Shown here: in pieces, positions 6,498-13,792 of the stretch
Layout of the letters: each line of letters begins with the position of its first letter
How positions within the stretch are numbered: the stretch's first letter is position 1
From: Planctomycetota bacterium
GTDB taxonomy: Bacteria > Planctomycetota > UBA8108
DNA: 15,298 bases
Assembly: GCA_022451445.1 (NCBI GenBank)
Contig: JAKUSY010000023.1
Span: 1 to 15,298 of the forward strand
Direction: 5' to 3'
Program-made: the position numbers and the translations under genes
Notes under the pieces: generated by a model
What the model was told of the DNA's origin: nothing
The model's database searches: none
What the model saw: the letters and a program-made list of their open reading frames with translations, nothing else

Positions 6498-7133
6498 TTG
6501 TATCACCATCTGAGGGGTAAGCTGGTCGCCCTGGGCTCCTTGAATGCCGTTGTGGAGACAGCCGGTGTCGGCTGGGATGTCCAGATCCCGCTTTCCACGA
6601 GGGCTCTTCTTGGCGACAGCCTCGGGGATGAGGTCTTTCTTCACACGCATCTCCTGGTGAGGGAGGATATTCTCAAGCTCTTCGGCTTTTCCACGGTGGA
6701 GGAGAGGGAACTTTTCAGGCTTCTGCTTTCGGTGTCCGGGACGGGTCCGAAAATCGCCCTCCAGGCGCTCTCGGCATTTTCCGTTGCCGAGCTGGTGCGC
6801 GATCTGAGCTCCGGTGATGTCGATTCGCTCAAGCGTATCAAGGGGGTTGGAAAAAAACTGGCCGAGCGGCTGGTGCTTGAGCTTCGGGAAAAGGCCGAGG
6901 TTCTCCTGCTGGACCTGGGGATGTCCGGAAGCGGAGCTGGGCCGGTTGTCGACGAGACGAGCGGACGGATCCATGAGATTGCCATCTCGGCCCTGGTCGA
7001 GCTTGGTTTTTCCGCCAAGGATGCACGCGGTCGAGTCGAGACGGCATGGCAGACGCTGTCAGAGTCGGATCCCGCTGAAGAGGCGTCCATCGGCGCCGAA
7101 GAGGTCATCCGGGTAGCCCTGAAAAACTATTGA
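6498..7133 (+). CDS. ruvA: Holliday junction branch migration protein RuvA
   Basis: RuvA binds four-way DNA junctions as a tetramer and loads the RuvB motor for branch migration in recombination and replication-fork repair. The protein has 211 residues, close to the usual 190-210. Domain I (1-65) begins with YHHLRGKL and contains the GVGWDVQIP strand. Domain II has the two helix-hairpin-helix motifs: SVSGTGPKIALQAL (about 78-91) and IKGVGKKLAERLVLEL (about 114-129). A flexible linker (about 140-155) leads to domain III, the RuvB-contacting helices (AISALVELGFSAKDA, about 158-172). The start is TTG, supported by its ribosome binding site. ruvB and ruvC are not in the window. The upstream neighbour is the alpha-CTD protein, which is not a usual ruvA partner. 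Confidence 0.96.
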   Translation: MYHHLRGKLVALGSLNAVVETAGVGWDVQIPLSTRALLGDSLGDEVFLHTHLLVREDILKLFGFSTVEERELFRLLLSVSGTGPKIALQALSAFSVAELVRDLSSGDVDSLKRIKGVGKKLAERLVLELREKAEVLLLDLGMSGSGAGPVVDETSGRIHEIAISALVELGFSAKDARGRVETAWQTLSESDPAEEASIGAEEVIRVALKNY

Positions 7134-7234
7134 CAGGTTGAGCATCCGGGGCGACTGAGAACTGCTGCCACGGCAGGGAAAATGTCAGGCAGATGTACGT
7201 AAGATGCGTATTTAAAAGGACCTCTATGCCCGCC

Positions 7235-7262
7235 TTGAAACTTTCCCCAGTTCCATTATAGT
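7235..7262 (+). promoter_or_regulatory. Sigma70-like promoter upstream of the secreted unknown protein
   Basis: TTGAAA (7235-7240), 16 bases, TATAGT (7257-7262): five of six consensus bases in each box. It sits in an AT-richer patch between ruvA and the next gene. The predicted transcript start near 7269 leaves a leader of about 300 bases before the ATG at 7571. The stretch 7134-7570 otherwise holds a small palindrome (CTGCC/GGCAG, 7165-7176) and no gene I can support. Confidence 0.6.
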
Positions 7263-7570
7263 TACAAGTACGGGTTAGATCTCTACCTGTCCAAGCTAAG
7301 CTATTCATCTGTAAAGGCTTGTGTTTATGCGTCGGCGCCTCGAGTGTTGGCGCAGGGTTCCGGGTTTTGAAGGTTTTCCTGATCTTTTGCTCGTGGGTTT
7401 TCTTTCCGCTGGCGGATGAATCCGCAGGGAGAACTCCGGTTTGCGGACCCGCTTTCGTGGGAGTTTGTCCGAGCAGGTGCCGGAGAAGAAGCAGTTCGAA
7501 GATAATTCGGTAGGCAGTTGTTCTGAGGGATTCTGAGGAGGATCCCTGGCCGACCGAGAGAGGGGAAAAA

Positions 7571-8770
7571 ATGAACCAGGCCAGCTATCGGTGTCAAGGG
7601 GACCGCGCTAGAGCGGGCAGGGAGCCGGTTTCCGCGAGCCTGTTCGCGTTGAAGGTCCTGGCGTTCGCGGTGATCTTGCAACCTGCGGTGGCGCAACCCC
7701 TGGTTGCGCAGGAGGAGCTCACTGCGAAAGCGGGTGCCGGGCTGGCGTCCGGATTGGCGGCTGCGGTTCGCCGCCCGGCGGCAAACCTGGGGGGAGGCCG
7801 CACGGTCGTTGCTACCCGGCTCGAGCTGGAGCGCAAGGAGCCGAGCGGGAGCCTTGCGCCGGTTCCCGAGGTAAGGAAAATCAAGCGCGTCCCCGGGACG
7901 GCCTTCGGGCCGGGGCGTCGCGAGGGTCGCCGGGGAGCCAGGGCGCCCTGGGTGGCCGTCAGAACTCTCAAGCCGCCGGTTTTCGAGGAGGACTCGTTTT
8001 TCAGAGATTCCCGGGGGGTGGATAAGTTGCCTTCCTGGTATGTGGAAAATGATCTGGACAGGCCGATCTTTGATGAGCCGCCGCCCTACGTTCATTACGA
8101 TCCGGCCCCGTTCTTCAGCATCGAACCTTCCACTGGAACCCGGTTTGCCAGGGCGGCCAGGAGGCTGGCGGAGAGAAAGTTCTATGTCGAGCTGAGACGC
8201 AAATTGAAGAAGGAGTGGCGCAAGAACTACGACGACAGTTCGGGGATGACCTACGACAGGTTCGAAGAACAGCTTCTGCTCATCAACGAGATCGGCAGGG
8301 AGCCCCACGAATACGATCTGCTGGTCGGCGATTTTTACTCAAACGAGCTCAAGGAGACCCTCTTCAAGGAGAGCTACGAAGGGGGAGAGAGGGATATCCC
8401 GCTCCTTGCCTGGGGGCCCTTCACGATCATGGACTCGGGGTCCATGAAGGTCCATTTCGAGAAGCTTTTCGCCGTCAAGGACTACCCTCCCCAGCTCGGA
8501 GAGTCTGAAAAGGAGGAGTCCGGGCGCGAGGGGGTGCTGCTGTCGGAGGAGTACCGTCTCGACACGAACCTCAGGCTGCGTTTTGATCTCGGCTCTCTTT
8601 TCGAAAAAGGCGATGTGCCTGGGCTGGTCGAGAGCTACGGGGTTTCGATCAGCGTCGACTGGCTCTCGAAAGTGCTTGGGCGTGAGCTGTTGACCACCGA
8701 GTTCGAGGCCGAGGTGGACAGGGAAGGCGATTACGCCTTCGCCCTGAACTTCATTCTCGCAGGACGGTGA
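7571..8770 (+). CDS. Exported protein of unknown family
   Basis: I do not recognise this protein of 399 residues. A long basic N-terminus is followed by a hydrophobic core (about 22-41, LFALKVLAFAVILQPAVA), which looks like a signal peptide with cleavage near AVA|Q at 41-42. Residues 50-130 are rich in Arg, Pro, Gly and Ala and are probably disordered. From about 135 the sequence becomes a soluble-looking mixed alpha/beta domain with many Tyr, Phe, Asp and Glu (for example YDRFEEQLLLINEIGREP and EYDLLVGDFYSNELKETLF), ending in strands (DYAFALNFILAGR). No CxxCH, lipobox or clear catalytic motif is visible. The ATG at 7571 has AGAGGGG and five A residues before it. It stands alone, with its own promoter about 310 bases upstream. 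Export is fairly likely; function is unknown. Confidence 0.75.
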   Translation: MNQASYRCQGDRARAGREPVSASLFALKVLAFAVILQPAVAQPLVAQEELTAKAGAGLASGLAAAVRRPAANLGGGRTVVATRLELERKEPSGSLAPVPEVRKIKRVPGTAFGPGRREGRRGARAPWVAVRTLKPPVFEEDSFFRDSRGVDKLPSWYVENDLDRPIFDEPPPYVHYDPAPFFSIEPSTGTRFARAARRLAERKFYVELRRKLKKEWRKNYDDSSGMTYDRFEEQLLLINEIGREPHEYDLLVGDFYSNELKETLFKESYEGGERDIPLLAWGPFTIMDSGSMKVHFEKLFAVKDYPPQLGESEKEESGREGVLLSEEYRLDTNLRLRFDLGSLFEKGDVPGLVESYGVSISVDWLSKVLGRELLTTEFEAEVDREGDYAFALNFILAGR

Positions 8771-8823
8771 TGGAATCCTGATGCTGGGCCGGTTTGCGGG
8801 CCCTGGTAGAGGTCTGCAGTGGC

Positions 8824-8850
8824 TTGCTTATCTGTCGAGGTGCTGATAAT
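8824..8850 (+). promoter_or_regulatory. Weak promoter-like pair before the coiled-coil gene
   Basis: TTGCTT (8824-8829), 15 bases, GATAAT (8845-8850). The -10 box is good but the spacer is short. It lies about 150 bases upstream of the ATG at 9001 in a 230-base gap (8771-9000). That gap also contains a GC-rich 5-bp hairpin (GGGCC/GGCCC, 8786-8803) without a T run. Confidence 0.3.
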
Positions 8851-9000
8851 ATGCCCCGGCTATTTCGTCTCCAGGCTCGTGGTGGAGCCTTTCGGATTGG
8901 TTCCCCTCTTCCTGGCGTATGCCTTGCTTTTACGGGTAAAGTCGCCTTCGGGCTCGAGTTAAGCTCCGGGGTCGCAGAGAAGAAGTGAATTGGTGGGCTC

Positions 9001-10155
9001 ATGATCAAAAAGATTTCTGAGCAGTGGGACGGTATGGAGGAAGATCTCGACCGTCTCGGAAACTCGGATGGACCGCAGCTGCAATCAGTTGCGCGGAAGG
9101 TGGGAGATGTCCGCGAGGCCCTGCAAAGCATGTGCAAGGCCTCCGTTACCAGGACAACTCTCAAGGACGCGGTGAGGGAGGTGCTCGTAGCTCTTATCGA
9201 GGAACGAGGCGGCGAACTCTTTTCCGGGCTTGAGGGATCGCAAGATGAGCAGATGGCTTCGGCTTCAGACATCGCTGAGGTAAAGGAATCCGTAGCTGAG
9301 CTCCGCGCGAAGCTCGATGCCATCGAGAGCAGGGTTGGTGAGGTGGACAGTTCGTTTGACGACCGGCTCGGGGTCATCCAGCTGGATCTTACAGATGTAC
9401 GATCAGCCGTTGATGGCGCCGGATTGCAGGTCCGTGATGAGCTCGGTATTGTCAGTGAGAGGGTCATGCAAATTGAGGAAGGACTCGGGGAGCTGGAGGA
9501 ATCGGTTCCCGAAACGGCGAAGGCCGTAATGACCGAGTTCGAGGTTCGCCTGCGCAAGGAGATCTCTGAGATGCTAGAACATTTGACTTTTCAGTTCGGT
9601 GAGCTGAAGGAAATGCTGAGCCGGGTGGAGGAGATGGTTCCGTCCAGGCTGGAGAGGCTGGGGGCGGAGGTCGACCAGCGCCTTGGACGTATCGAGGAGT
9701 CTTTCGGAAAAGTTTCCGACCAGGTCAGACATCTCGATTCGACCACCTCCGAGTTCGAGGGCATGGGTACGCGCTTCAAGGAGCTCGGTGAGCGGGCCGC
9801 CTCCGCCCAGCAGGAGCTGAACCGGAATACCGAGGGCGTTGAAGAAATCAGGACCACGCTCGGCAGCCGTCTCGATGAGCTCGAGGGTGTCCTGCAGCAG
9901 GTCATCTCCAGGTGGGAGAGTGACCAGTCGGAGATGTCCCAGCGGCTGGGCAACCTGCGTGATTCTCTGCGGGACCAGCTGGCTGATTTCAATCAGCAGG
10001 TCGAGGATGAGCAGAAGGGATTCTGGAGCAAGCTGCGGGGAAGCAAGGATCCCGGCCTGACGCTCTCCTCGGAAGAGCTCTGCAGCCTCTCAGGGAAGCT
10101 CGAGGGGATTATCACGGGGCTCGATACCGTCATCTCAAAGAAGAAAGAATCCTGA
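9001..10155 (+). CDS. Long coiled-coil protein of unknown family
   Basis: I do not recognise a family for this protein of 384 residues. It has no signal peptide and no membrane segment, so it is probably cytoplasmic. Residues 25-80 form a short helical region (for example TLKDAVREVLVALIEERGGELF). Residues 88-345 are nearly continuous heptad-like, highly charged helix, with segments such as ELRAKLDAIESRVGEVDSSF, RLERLGAEVDQRLGRIEESF and SRLDELEGVLQQVISRWESD. A basic patch (342-349) and a final short helix ending in KKKES close the protein. Such rods often act as scaffolds or as partners of cytoskeletal or chromosome proteins, but nothing here picks one. The ATG at 9001 has a weak GGTGGG four bases before it. 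No obvious intrinsic terminator follows; tRNA-His is downstream. Confidence 0.8.
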   Translation: MIKKISEQWDGMEEDLDRLGNSDGPQLQSVARKVGDVREALQSMCKASVTRTTLKDAVREVLVALIEERGGELFSGLEGSQDEQMASASDIAEVKESVAELRAKLDAIESRVGEVDSSFDDRLGVIQLDLTDVRSAVDGAGLQVRDELGIVSERVMQIEEGLGELEESVPETAKAVMTEFEVRLRKEISEMLEHLTFQFGELKEMLSRVEEMVPSRLERLGAEVDQRLGRIEESFGKVSDQVRHLDSTTSEFEGMGTRFKELGERAASAQQELNRNTEGVEEIRTTLGSRLDELEGVLQQVISRWESDQSEMSQRLGNLRDSLRDQLADFNQQVEDEQKGFWSKLRGSKDPGLTLSSEELCSLSGKLEGIITGLDTVISKKKES

Positions 10156-10205
10156 GAACCTCGTTTCTGCGTCCGTTGACGATCCCTGGCGTGGACGGTT
10201 AGTGC

Positions 10206-10233
10206 TTGAAATAACCCTCCGGGTTCGTAAACT
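10206..10233 (+). promoter_or_regulatory. Sigma70-like promoter for tRNA-His
   Basis: TTGAAA (10206-10211), 16 bases, TAAACT (10228-10233). The -35 box and spacer match those of the promoter at 7235. Transcription would begin near 10240 and include a leader of about 50 bases containing the small palindrome ATCCTCTGGAGGAT (10272-10285) before the tRNA. Confidence 0.5.
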
Positions 10234-10292
10234 CGTGTTTCGCTCTCTGGAGAGTCGCGTCTGCGGGGCGCATCCTCTGGAGGATCCATTGC

Positions 10293-10370
10293 GGTGAGCG
10301 TAGCTCAGGTTGCTAGAGCGCTTGGTTGTGGTCCAGGCGGTCGGGGGTGCAAGTCCCCTCGCGCACCCCA
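10293..10370 (+). tRNA. tRNA-His (anticodon GTG)
   Basis: The sequence folds as a complete cloverleaf. The acceptor stem is 10294-10300 with 10360-10366. The D stem is GCTC/GAGC (10303-10306 with 10316-10319). The anticodon stem is CTTGG/CCAGG with loop TTGTGGT, anticodon GTG at 10328-10330. The variable loop is CGGTC, and the T stem is GGGGG/CCCCT (one G-T pair) with loop TGCAAGT. An extra G at 10293 (G-1) faces discriminator C73 (10367), the identity pair of tRNA-His, and CCA is encoded (10368-10370). One acceptor pair is odd: A4 (10297) faces G69 (10363). A run of six T follows at 10371-10376. Confidence 0.95.
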
Positions 10371-10376
10371 TTTTTT
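10371..10376 (+). terminator. T run directly after tRNA-His
   Basis: Six T residues follow the CCA end without a separate hairpin; the GC-rich T arm and acceptor end of the tRNA are the only upstream structure. It may help end tRNA transcription. The stretch 10371-10464 contains no gene and separates the tRNA from the convergent esterase remnant. Confidence 0.3.
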
Positions 10377-10464
10377 CTGCTCGCCGACTCCGCGAGTCCA
10401 GCCGCGTCTCCGGTAATGGGCCGTGAGGCGGAGTTGCCGGAAAACCCCGTCTCGCGCGATTTTT

Positions 10465-11062
10465 TCAGTCCTTGTCTTTGCCGGTGGAGTAGGCGCGGAG
10501 GGTGAAACGATCGAGGGAGTCGCAGATATCGTCCCCCAGGCCCACTCCCTCCCGGATCTCAGCTCCCAGCTCCAGGCAGGACGGTTTTTCACCGTCGTAT
10601 TCGGGCCAGGCGGGGAGCCCCTCAACGTTGGGGTCTCCTGTTTTCGCGAACCGTACCCAGTACTTCATCATCTTCGCGGCGAGCTCCCGGTCTTCTTTTT
10701 TCGCGGTGGCGGGATCGAAGGTATTGAAGACGTAGCGCAGCTCGATGGCATGGGGCGCTCCCAGTGCCGGGTAGCGCCGGCTGGCGCGGGTGAAGTGGTA
10801 TTGAAAAGCGGGCGCTGAGACCAGCTTCATGCCCCGGAGCATCTTCCGGGCGGGTTGAACGAACCATGAGTCGGTTACGAACCGGCTCGCGGGAGGCCCG
10901 GAGCTCGCTCCTTGATTCGCCGGGATAGAGCGCGGCGACCTTCCCGGCGTCCTCCCCGTAGAAGTTCCCCAGCCGTCGGGTGAATTCTTCCCTGTCGCTG
11001 AAGCGTAGCCAGCGAAGGAAGTAATTGCCCTCATCCCGGGTGGTGCTGACCAGGATGGGTAC
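10465..11062 (-). pseudogene. Type B carboxylesterase remnant, 5'-truncated, with stop and frameshift
   Basis: Reading leftwards from 11062, one frame gives VPILVSTTRDEGNYFL and continues to LYPGESRSEL. This is the carboxylesterase segment holding the catalytic acid (E of DEG). Between about 10880 and 10905 the homology moves to another frame: RFVTDSWFVQPARKM, then GAPHAIELRYVF with the catalytic His, then MKYWVRFAKTGDPN and WPEYDG, to the stop at 10465. The shift equals one extra base or two missing bases. A TAA at 11063-11065 lies just before VPILV. In that same frame MFRATDFPVNPDRLMER (to 11116) resembles the preceding family segment, so decay extends to there. The nucleophile-Ser half of this roughly 500-residue family is absent; the FHA gene lies there instead. 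Only about 200 residues remain. The frameshift alone could be a sequencing error, but together with the stop and the truncation a pseudogene is more likely. Confidence 0.8.
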
Positions 11063-11153
11063 TTACCTCTCCATCAGGCGATCTGGATTGACAGGGAAGT
11101 CGGTTGCCCTGAACATTAAAGAGGCTGCGGAAAAAATTTTGCCGCTCTCTCCC

Positions 11154-11170
11154 AGGAGTATAATTCCTAC
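11154..11170 (+). promoter_or_regulatory. AGGAG and TATAAT immediately before the FHA/DUF1592 start
   Basis: AGGAG (11154-11158) is followed directly by a perfect -10 hexamer TATAAT (11159-11164), and the GTG start is at 11171. If TATAAT is the real -10, the transcript would begin at about the GTG and be leaderless, and AGGAG could not serve as ribosome binding site. If AGGAG is used, its 12-base spacing is long. No good -35 box is visible at 16-18 bases. Confidence 0.4.
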
Positions 11171-13777
11171 GTGCCCCAGGCTGTAAAAGAACCTCATTTT
11201 CTACTGACTCTTCCGGGCGAGGAGTTCGAGCCGAGACTGCTGATTCTTCCCGAAGGTGAGACACGGATCGGGCGCTCCCTGGAGAATGATGTGGTCGTCA
11301 AGGATTCGGCTGTCTCCCGAACGCACAGCCGGGTGATCCGCTCCGGCTCGAAGGTGATCTTCGAGGATCTCGGTGATCGCAATATCACCCGTCTCGGTGA
11401 CAGCCCCGCCCACGGCCGGCAAATGCGCGATGGGGACGTGCTGAGCATGGGCCGCTCGACCCTGGTGTTTCGCTCCGGCGCCGAGGGGACTCCGCGACGC
11501 TCCGTGGCGCCCGCCCGCGGCGTCCCCAGGCGACGGGTGAGCGAGTCCTATAGGGCCAGGAGCCGCTCCTCCAGCCTGCCGGTGATCGTCGTGGTGGTTT
11601 TGCTCATTGGCGGCGCGCTGTTTCTTTTTCTTTCAAAGAGCCCGCCACCTGAAAAGCTGAGTGTCTACGAAGAATCGAAGATGCTCGCCCGCAGTGAGCA
11701 GAAAGCCCGGGAAAAGAAGACGGCGAAGTTCGCGAAACGGTCTCCTGCGATGAACCAGGAGGGCGATCCTCCAGGCGCCGCCCACGCGGGGAAACCCGCT
11801 GAAGGTTTCGCGGTGAAGAGCCCTGCCTCCCTGGAGAAAGACAGGGCGGGCGGGGAGGATACAGGTGAGGAGGCGCCCGTTGTCGAGGCGAAGCAGAAGC
11901 CGCCTCCGGCGCCCGAACCCGTGAGGCCGGTCATCGTCAGGCCGGTGGTGCCCAAGAACGCGCAGGAGGCCTACTTCGAGGCCCACGTGGTTCCTTTTCT
12001 CTCCAAGTACTGCAACTCCTGTCACAACGAGGAGAAGAAGAAGGGCAAGCTCGCCCTGGACGGCTACCGGGTTTCCTCGGTGGCCATCAAGGATAAGGAG
12101 GTCTGGGCCGAGGTGGCCAAGAAGCTCAAGTCCGCCGAGATGCCTCCGAAGAAAAGCCGGCGGCCCACCGATGAGGAAGTGTCCAGGGTCGTCGCCTGGA
12201 TCGATGCGGCGGTCTTCGAATTGGATGAAGGCAAGGGCTCCGATCCAGGCCGGGTCACCATGAGGCGGCTGAACAAGGTCGAGTACAATTACACCCTTCG
12301 AGATCTTGTCGGCATCGACCTGGACCTGGCCGATGCTTTTCCCGCCGATGAAATAGGCTACGGCTTCGACAACATCAGCGATCTTCTTTCCATCCCTCCG
12401 CTGCTGATGGAGAAATACCTCAAGGCTGCCGAAAAGATCGTCGAGGCGGCCTGGTCCAATGAAAAAGCCCGCGGCCGGATCATGATCTGCGGCCCGGAAA
12501 AAAAGAGCCAGGTGAAGACTTGCGCCAGGAAGATCGTCCAGGCCTTTGGTCTCAGGGCCTTCCGCCGGCCTCTCAGCGCCAGCGAGACAGGGAGCCTCGT
12601 CGATCTGGTCGAGCTGGCGGTCAAGAATGACGACGGCTTTGAAAAAGGTATCCAATTGGCGCTTCAGGCCATGCTGGTTTCGCCCCATTTCCTCTTCCGG
12701 GTCGAGCTCGACAGCCAGCCTGATGACCCGGAGGTCGTACGCTCTCTCAACGATTACGAGATCGCCTCGCGGATGTCCTACTTCATCTGGAGCAGCATGC
12801 CGGATGACGAATTGCTCGGGCTCGCCCGCAAGAGAAGCCTTCGCAAGCGCAGTGTGATCGAGCAACAGGTCGAGCGGATGCTCGCGGACAGGAAATCCCA
12901 GGCGCTCGTCAAGACCTTTGCGGCCCACTGGCTGGGCGTGCGGACCATGCAATTGGTCACTCCCGATGTCGGCACCTTCCCCGATTTCGACGAGGAGCTT
13001 CGAGATGCCATGTGCGTCGAGACCGAGCTGTTCTTTGAGGAGATCATGAAAAAGGATCTCAGCATCCTTCTCTTCATCGATTCGGATTTCACCTTTCTCA
13101 ACCAGCGCCTGGCCGAGCACTACGGCATCCAGGGAGTGCGAGGGGAGAAGCACCAGCGGGTCTCCCTCAAAGACCGTCGCCGCGGTGGAGTCCTGACTCA
13201 GGGTACGATTCTCACGATCACCTCCGATCCGACGCGAACCTCCCCGGTGAAGCGCGGCAAGTGGATTCTCGAGCAGATCCTCGGCAGCCCTCCCCCTCCG
13301 CCGCCTCCGGGCAACGATAATTTCGTGGGAGAATCCAGCCAGGAGGGGTTGACCCTGCGGGCGCGCATGAAGCTGCACCGTCAGAATCCCGAATGCGCGG
13401 TTTGTCACGAGAAGATGGACACCATCGGGCTGGGATTCGAGAGGTTCGACGGTATCGGTTCCTTCCGCAAGACCCAGTCAGGCACCCCGATTATCGTCAC
13501 CGGCACATTTCCAAACGGCCAGGCCTTCAAGGATGTGACTGAATTGAAGGGCCTCCTGTTGCGTCACAAGGCGGATTTCTGCCGGTGTCTTACCGAGAAA
13601 ATGTTGATCTTTGCCCTCGGCCGGGGGCTGGAGTATACTGATACTTCGCTGGTAGATGAAATCTCCCGGGAGCTGGCATTGGGAGGCTACCGGTTTTCGA
13701 CGCTGGTGAAGCAGATTGTATTGTCTGGGCAATTCAGAAAGCGCCGAGGGGAAAAACCGTTAACCGCGGGAAAATAA
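11171..13777 (+). CDS. FHA domain, membrane span, planctomycete-type cytochrome c and DUF1587/1592/1588/1585 fusion
   Basis: This is a protein of 868 residues anchored in the membrane. Residues 8-102 form an FHA domain, with the phosphothreonine-site residues R35 (GRS), S49, R50, H52 and N71 present. Residues 136-155 are a single membrane span, and 157-262 a Lys/Pro/Glu-rich linker. A planctomycete-type cytochrome c domain follows (about 266-350), with the haem motif CNSCH at 281-285 and a likely axial Met in EMPP (M324). Then come DUF1587 (about 362-425), a DUF1595-like region (FRRPL, 450-505), DUF1592 (about 508-635), DUF1588 (about 668-765, with Pro-rich 707-713 and a second CxxCH, CAVCH, at 742-746) and DUF1585 (about 785-855). 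The chain after the linker is the standard exported family architecture. The FHA-plus-span front is not usual for it and places FHA in the cytoplasm. The start is GTG. The DUF1552 gene follows after 15 bases. Confidence 0.9.
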   Translation: MPQAVKEPHFLLTLPGEEFEPRLLILPEGETRIGRSLENDVVVKDSAVSRTHSRVIRSGSKVIFEDLGDRNITRLGDSPAHGRQMRDGDVLSMGRSTLVFRSGAEGTPRRSVAPARGVPRRRVSESYRARSRSSSLPVIVVVVLLIGGALFLFLSKSPPPEKLSVYEESKMLARSEQKAREKKTAKFAKRSPAMNQEGDPPGAAHAGKPAEGFAVKSPASLEKDRAGGEDTGEEAPVVEAKQKPPPAPEPVRPVIVRPVVPKNAQEAYFEAHVVPFLSKYCNSCHNEEKKKGKLALDGYRVSSVAIKDKEVWAEVAKKLKSAEMPPKKSRRPTDEEVSRVVAWIDAAVFELDEGKGSDPGRVTMRRLNKVEYNYTLRDLVGIDLDLADAFPADEIGYGFDNISDLLSIPPLLMEKYLKAAEKIVEAAWSNEKARGRIMICGPEKKSQVKTCARKIVQAFGLRAFRRPLSASETGSLVDLVELAVKNDDGFEKGIQLALQAMLVSPHFLFRVELDSQPDDPEVVRSLNDYEIASRMSYFIWSSMPDDELLGLARKRSLRKRSVIEQQVERMLADRKSQALVKTFAAHWLGVRTMQLVTPDVGTFPDFDEELRDAMCVETELFFEEIMKKDLSILLFIDSDFTFLNQRLAEHYGIQGVRGEKHQRVSLKDRRRGGVLTQGTILTITSDPTRTSPVKRGKWILEQILGSPPPPPPPGNDNFVGESSQEGLTLRARMKLHRQNPECAVCHEKMDTIGLGFERFDGIGSFRKTQSGTPIIVTGTFPNGQAFKDVTELKGLLLRHKADFCRCLTEKMLIFALGRGLEYTDTSLVDEISRELALGGYRFSTLVKQIVLSGQFRKRRGEKPLTAGK

Positions 13778-13792
13778 GGCGAAGGCCGATCT

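Noticed and set aside
7319..7513. 64-codon frame from TTG in the leader of the secreted protein
   Set aside because: It has a TTG start without ribosome binding site, Cys/Ser/Arg-rich composition and no family; a 30-codon ATG frame at 7327 is equally unsupported.
8786..8803. GC hairpin as terminator of the secreted-protein gene
   Set aside because: The stem is only 5 bp with an 8-base loop and no T run follows.
8794..8988. 64-codon frame between the secreted protein and the coiled-coil gene
   Set aside because: It has a TTG start without ribosome binding site and no motif; the internal ATG at 8851 also lacks one.
11117..11170. Minus-strand peptide LLGESGK resembling the carboxylesterase nucleophile motif GESAG
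   Set aside because: It lies far too close to the catalytic-acid segment for the family spacing, lacks the Ala of GESAG and overlaps the FHA gene promoter; probably chance, though extreme internal deletion cannot be excluded.
11633..13408. 591-codon open frame on the minus strand
   Set aside because: It lies entirely opposite the FHA/DUF1592 gene, whose domains are unmistakable; the antisense frame stays open because of GC-biased codon use and gives no recognisable motifs.
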